In this document: positions 19,381 through 20,359 of the stretch, piece after piece
Numbering within the stretch: position 1 is the first letter of the stretch
Layout of the letters: the number at the start of each line of letters is the position of its first letter
IMG/VR virus record: IMGVR_UViG_3300018420_000158
Location: 1 to 20,359 of that record
DNA length: 20,359 bases
Source: a virus
Strand: one strand, 5' to 3'
The notes under the pieces: generated by a model
Databases searched by the model: none
The model's input: the letters and a program-made list of their open reading frames with translations, nothing else
What the model was told of the DNA's origin: nothing
Program-made: the position numbers and the translations under genes

Positions 19381-20359
19381 ATGGCTCTTGTAGTTGCTGA
19401 TCGTGTAAAAGAATCCACGACAACAACAGGGACCGGCACAGTTAATCTTGCAGGTGCAGAAACTGGGTTCCAGACGTTTGTTGCGGGTATAGGAAATTCA
19501 AATACTACTTACTACGCAATCGTGGACGGGAATACCGGCGACTTTGAAGTTGGCATCGGTACAGTTAATGATGCGTCCCCCGATACTCTTGCTCGTGATA
19601 CAGTCCTAGAGTCCTCCAACAGTGGCAATAAGGTTAACTTCGGCTCCGGCACTAAGAGTGTGTTTTGTACAATGCCGTCCTCCAAGGGCATCTTCACTCA
19701 CACGTTCACTGATGCAACAGAGCTTACCTCTGGTCAGGTAGCAAGCTCAGACACTGTGCTAGTGCTAGATGGTACTGACAGCACTGTTAAGAAAGCTACG
19801 ATTAGTAATGCCGCTTTAGTTGGGCCAACGGGTCCCGCAGGACCAACGGGTGATGCCGGGGCTACAGGGCCAACCGGACCAGCGGGCCCTACAGGACCTA
19901 GCGGCGCTGACGGCTCAGATGGAGCAACAGGTCCGACAGGCCCTACAGGACCAGCGGGCCCTACAGGACCAGCGGGCTCTACAGGACCGGCAGGACCGAC
20001 TGGACCAACTGGTGATGGATTTACAGGCGGAAGCTACGGCAATAATACTGGCGTTGTTACATTCACTTCTAATGACGGGTTAGGGTTTTCGACGGGAGAT
20101 TTAAGGGGTGCAACAGGCCCTACGGGTCCTACTGGCTCCACAGGCCCTACTGGACCGGCAGGCCCTACTGGCCCTCCGGGCGCAGACGGTTCAGATGGAG
20201 CAACAGGTCCTACGGGACCCACAGGACCGACAGGTTCGACAGGTCCGACAGGTCCGACAGGCTCAGCAGGTCCGACAGGTCCAACGGGTCCGGATGGAAA
20301 CTTTGGCGGGGCTACCTTTGATTACACATTTAGCACAACAACAACCAACAGTGACCCCG
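19381..20359 (+). CDS. Collagen-like tail fibre or virion protein (partial)
   Basis: The gene runs off the right edge; 326 codons are visible. An N-terminal adaptor-like domain (1-110) reads [40 protein letters not shown] and [18 protein letters not shown], and ends [11 protein letters not shown]. It is of a kind often seen at the base of phage tail proteins. After a linker come two Gly-X-Y collagen-like blocks with 21 and 22 triplets, mostly GPT, GPA and GST. They are separated by [20 protein letters not shown] and a further short part. Such blocks form trimeric triple helices in phage fibres and may project adhesins. ATG 19381 has GAGG 8 nt upstream and follows the previous stop by 3 nt. 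Confidence 0.85.
   Translation, partial: MALVVADRVKESTTTTGTGTVNLAGAETGFQTFVAGIGNSNTTYYAIVDGNTGDFEVGIGTVNDASPDTLARDTVLESSNSGNKVNFGSGTKSVFCTMPSSKGIFTHTFTDATELTSGQVASSDTVLVLDGTDSTVKKATISNAALVGPTGPAGPTGDAGATGPTGPAGPTGPSGADGSDGATGPTGPTGPAGPTGPAGSTGPAGPTGPTGDGFTGGSYGNNTGVVTFTSNDGLGFSTGDLRGATGPTGPTGSTGPTGPAGPTGPPGADGSDGATGPTGPTGPTGSTGPTGPTGSAGPTGPTGPDGNFGGATFDYTFSTTTTNSDP
19822..20304 (+). repeat. Two collagen Gly-X-Y repeat blocks
   Basis: Block 1 at 19822-20010 (21 triplets) and block 2 at 20107-20304 (22 triplets). Both contain the identical stretch [17 protein letters not shown], so one block probably arose from the other by duplication. Confidence 0.85.

Overview
The window is part of a tailed double-stranded DNA phage genome. 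It carries a replication primase and helicase pair, terminase subunits, a portal, scaffold and capsid set, a GH24 endolysin and collagen-like fibre genes. No cellular housekeeping gene is visible. Several proteins are of kinds I associate with uncultured marine phages: the small YTER/CxxG basic proteins, the tail protein starting MSKSNYLENK, and the collagen-like protein with its N-terminal domain. This suggests an aquatic bacterial host, but I cannot name it. Tail tube and adaptor genes are not visible, so I do not assign a morphotype.

Layout. (1) 1-1131, minus strand: the start of a DnaB-like helicase gene (hidden behind a GTG start at 407) and a zinc-ribbon/TOPRIM primase, driven by a promoter at 1161-1190. 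(2) 1180-1427: a divergent control region with two 22-nt direct repeats and a consensus -10 box facing right. (3) 1428-5427, plus strand: a tightly packed early-type operon of small genes, mostly joined by ATGA overlaps. It includes a Cys-rich Gp88-like protein, a DUF932-like protein, two small membrane proteins and a winged-helix protein. Tandem intrinsic terminators at 5438-5490 end it. (4) 5491-6177: a non-coding control region. A leftward promoter drives a predicted structured RNA of about 95 nt ending in its own terminator, and a rightward promoter drives the packaging and structural genes. The two promoter spacers each hold a copy of the same palindrome, GGTAGYTACC, which looks like a regulatory switch. 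(5) 6178-17336: terS, terL, a large protein with a tyrosine-recombinase-like region, a small acidic protein, portal, a large virion-type protein with a HETGH metalloprotease-like motif, paired RNA hairpins, scaffold, major capsid protein and a probable head protein, ended by a UUCG-loop terminator. (6) 17361-20359: a probable new promoter, three small very basic two-cysteine proteins, endolysin, two small structural-type proteins and a collagen-like fibre gene running off the window.

How the parts work together: the left part replicates the DNA and adapts the host. The right part packages DNA through TerS/TerL and the portal into a scaffold-built capsid, then provides host adhesion and lysis. 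The most unusual items are the sRNA/dual-operator switch, the recombinase-like gene between terL and portal, the HETGH virion protein, the shape-conserved hairpin pair before the scaffold gene, and a 14-bp duplication that appears to have fused two overlapping genes. All family calls come from reading the sequence by eye; no database search was run.
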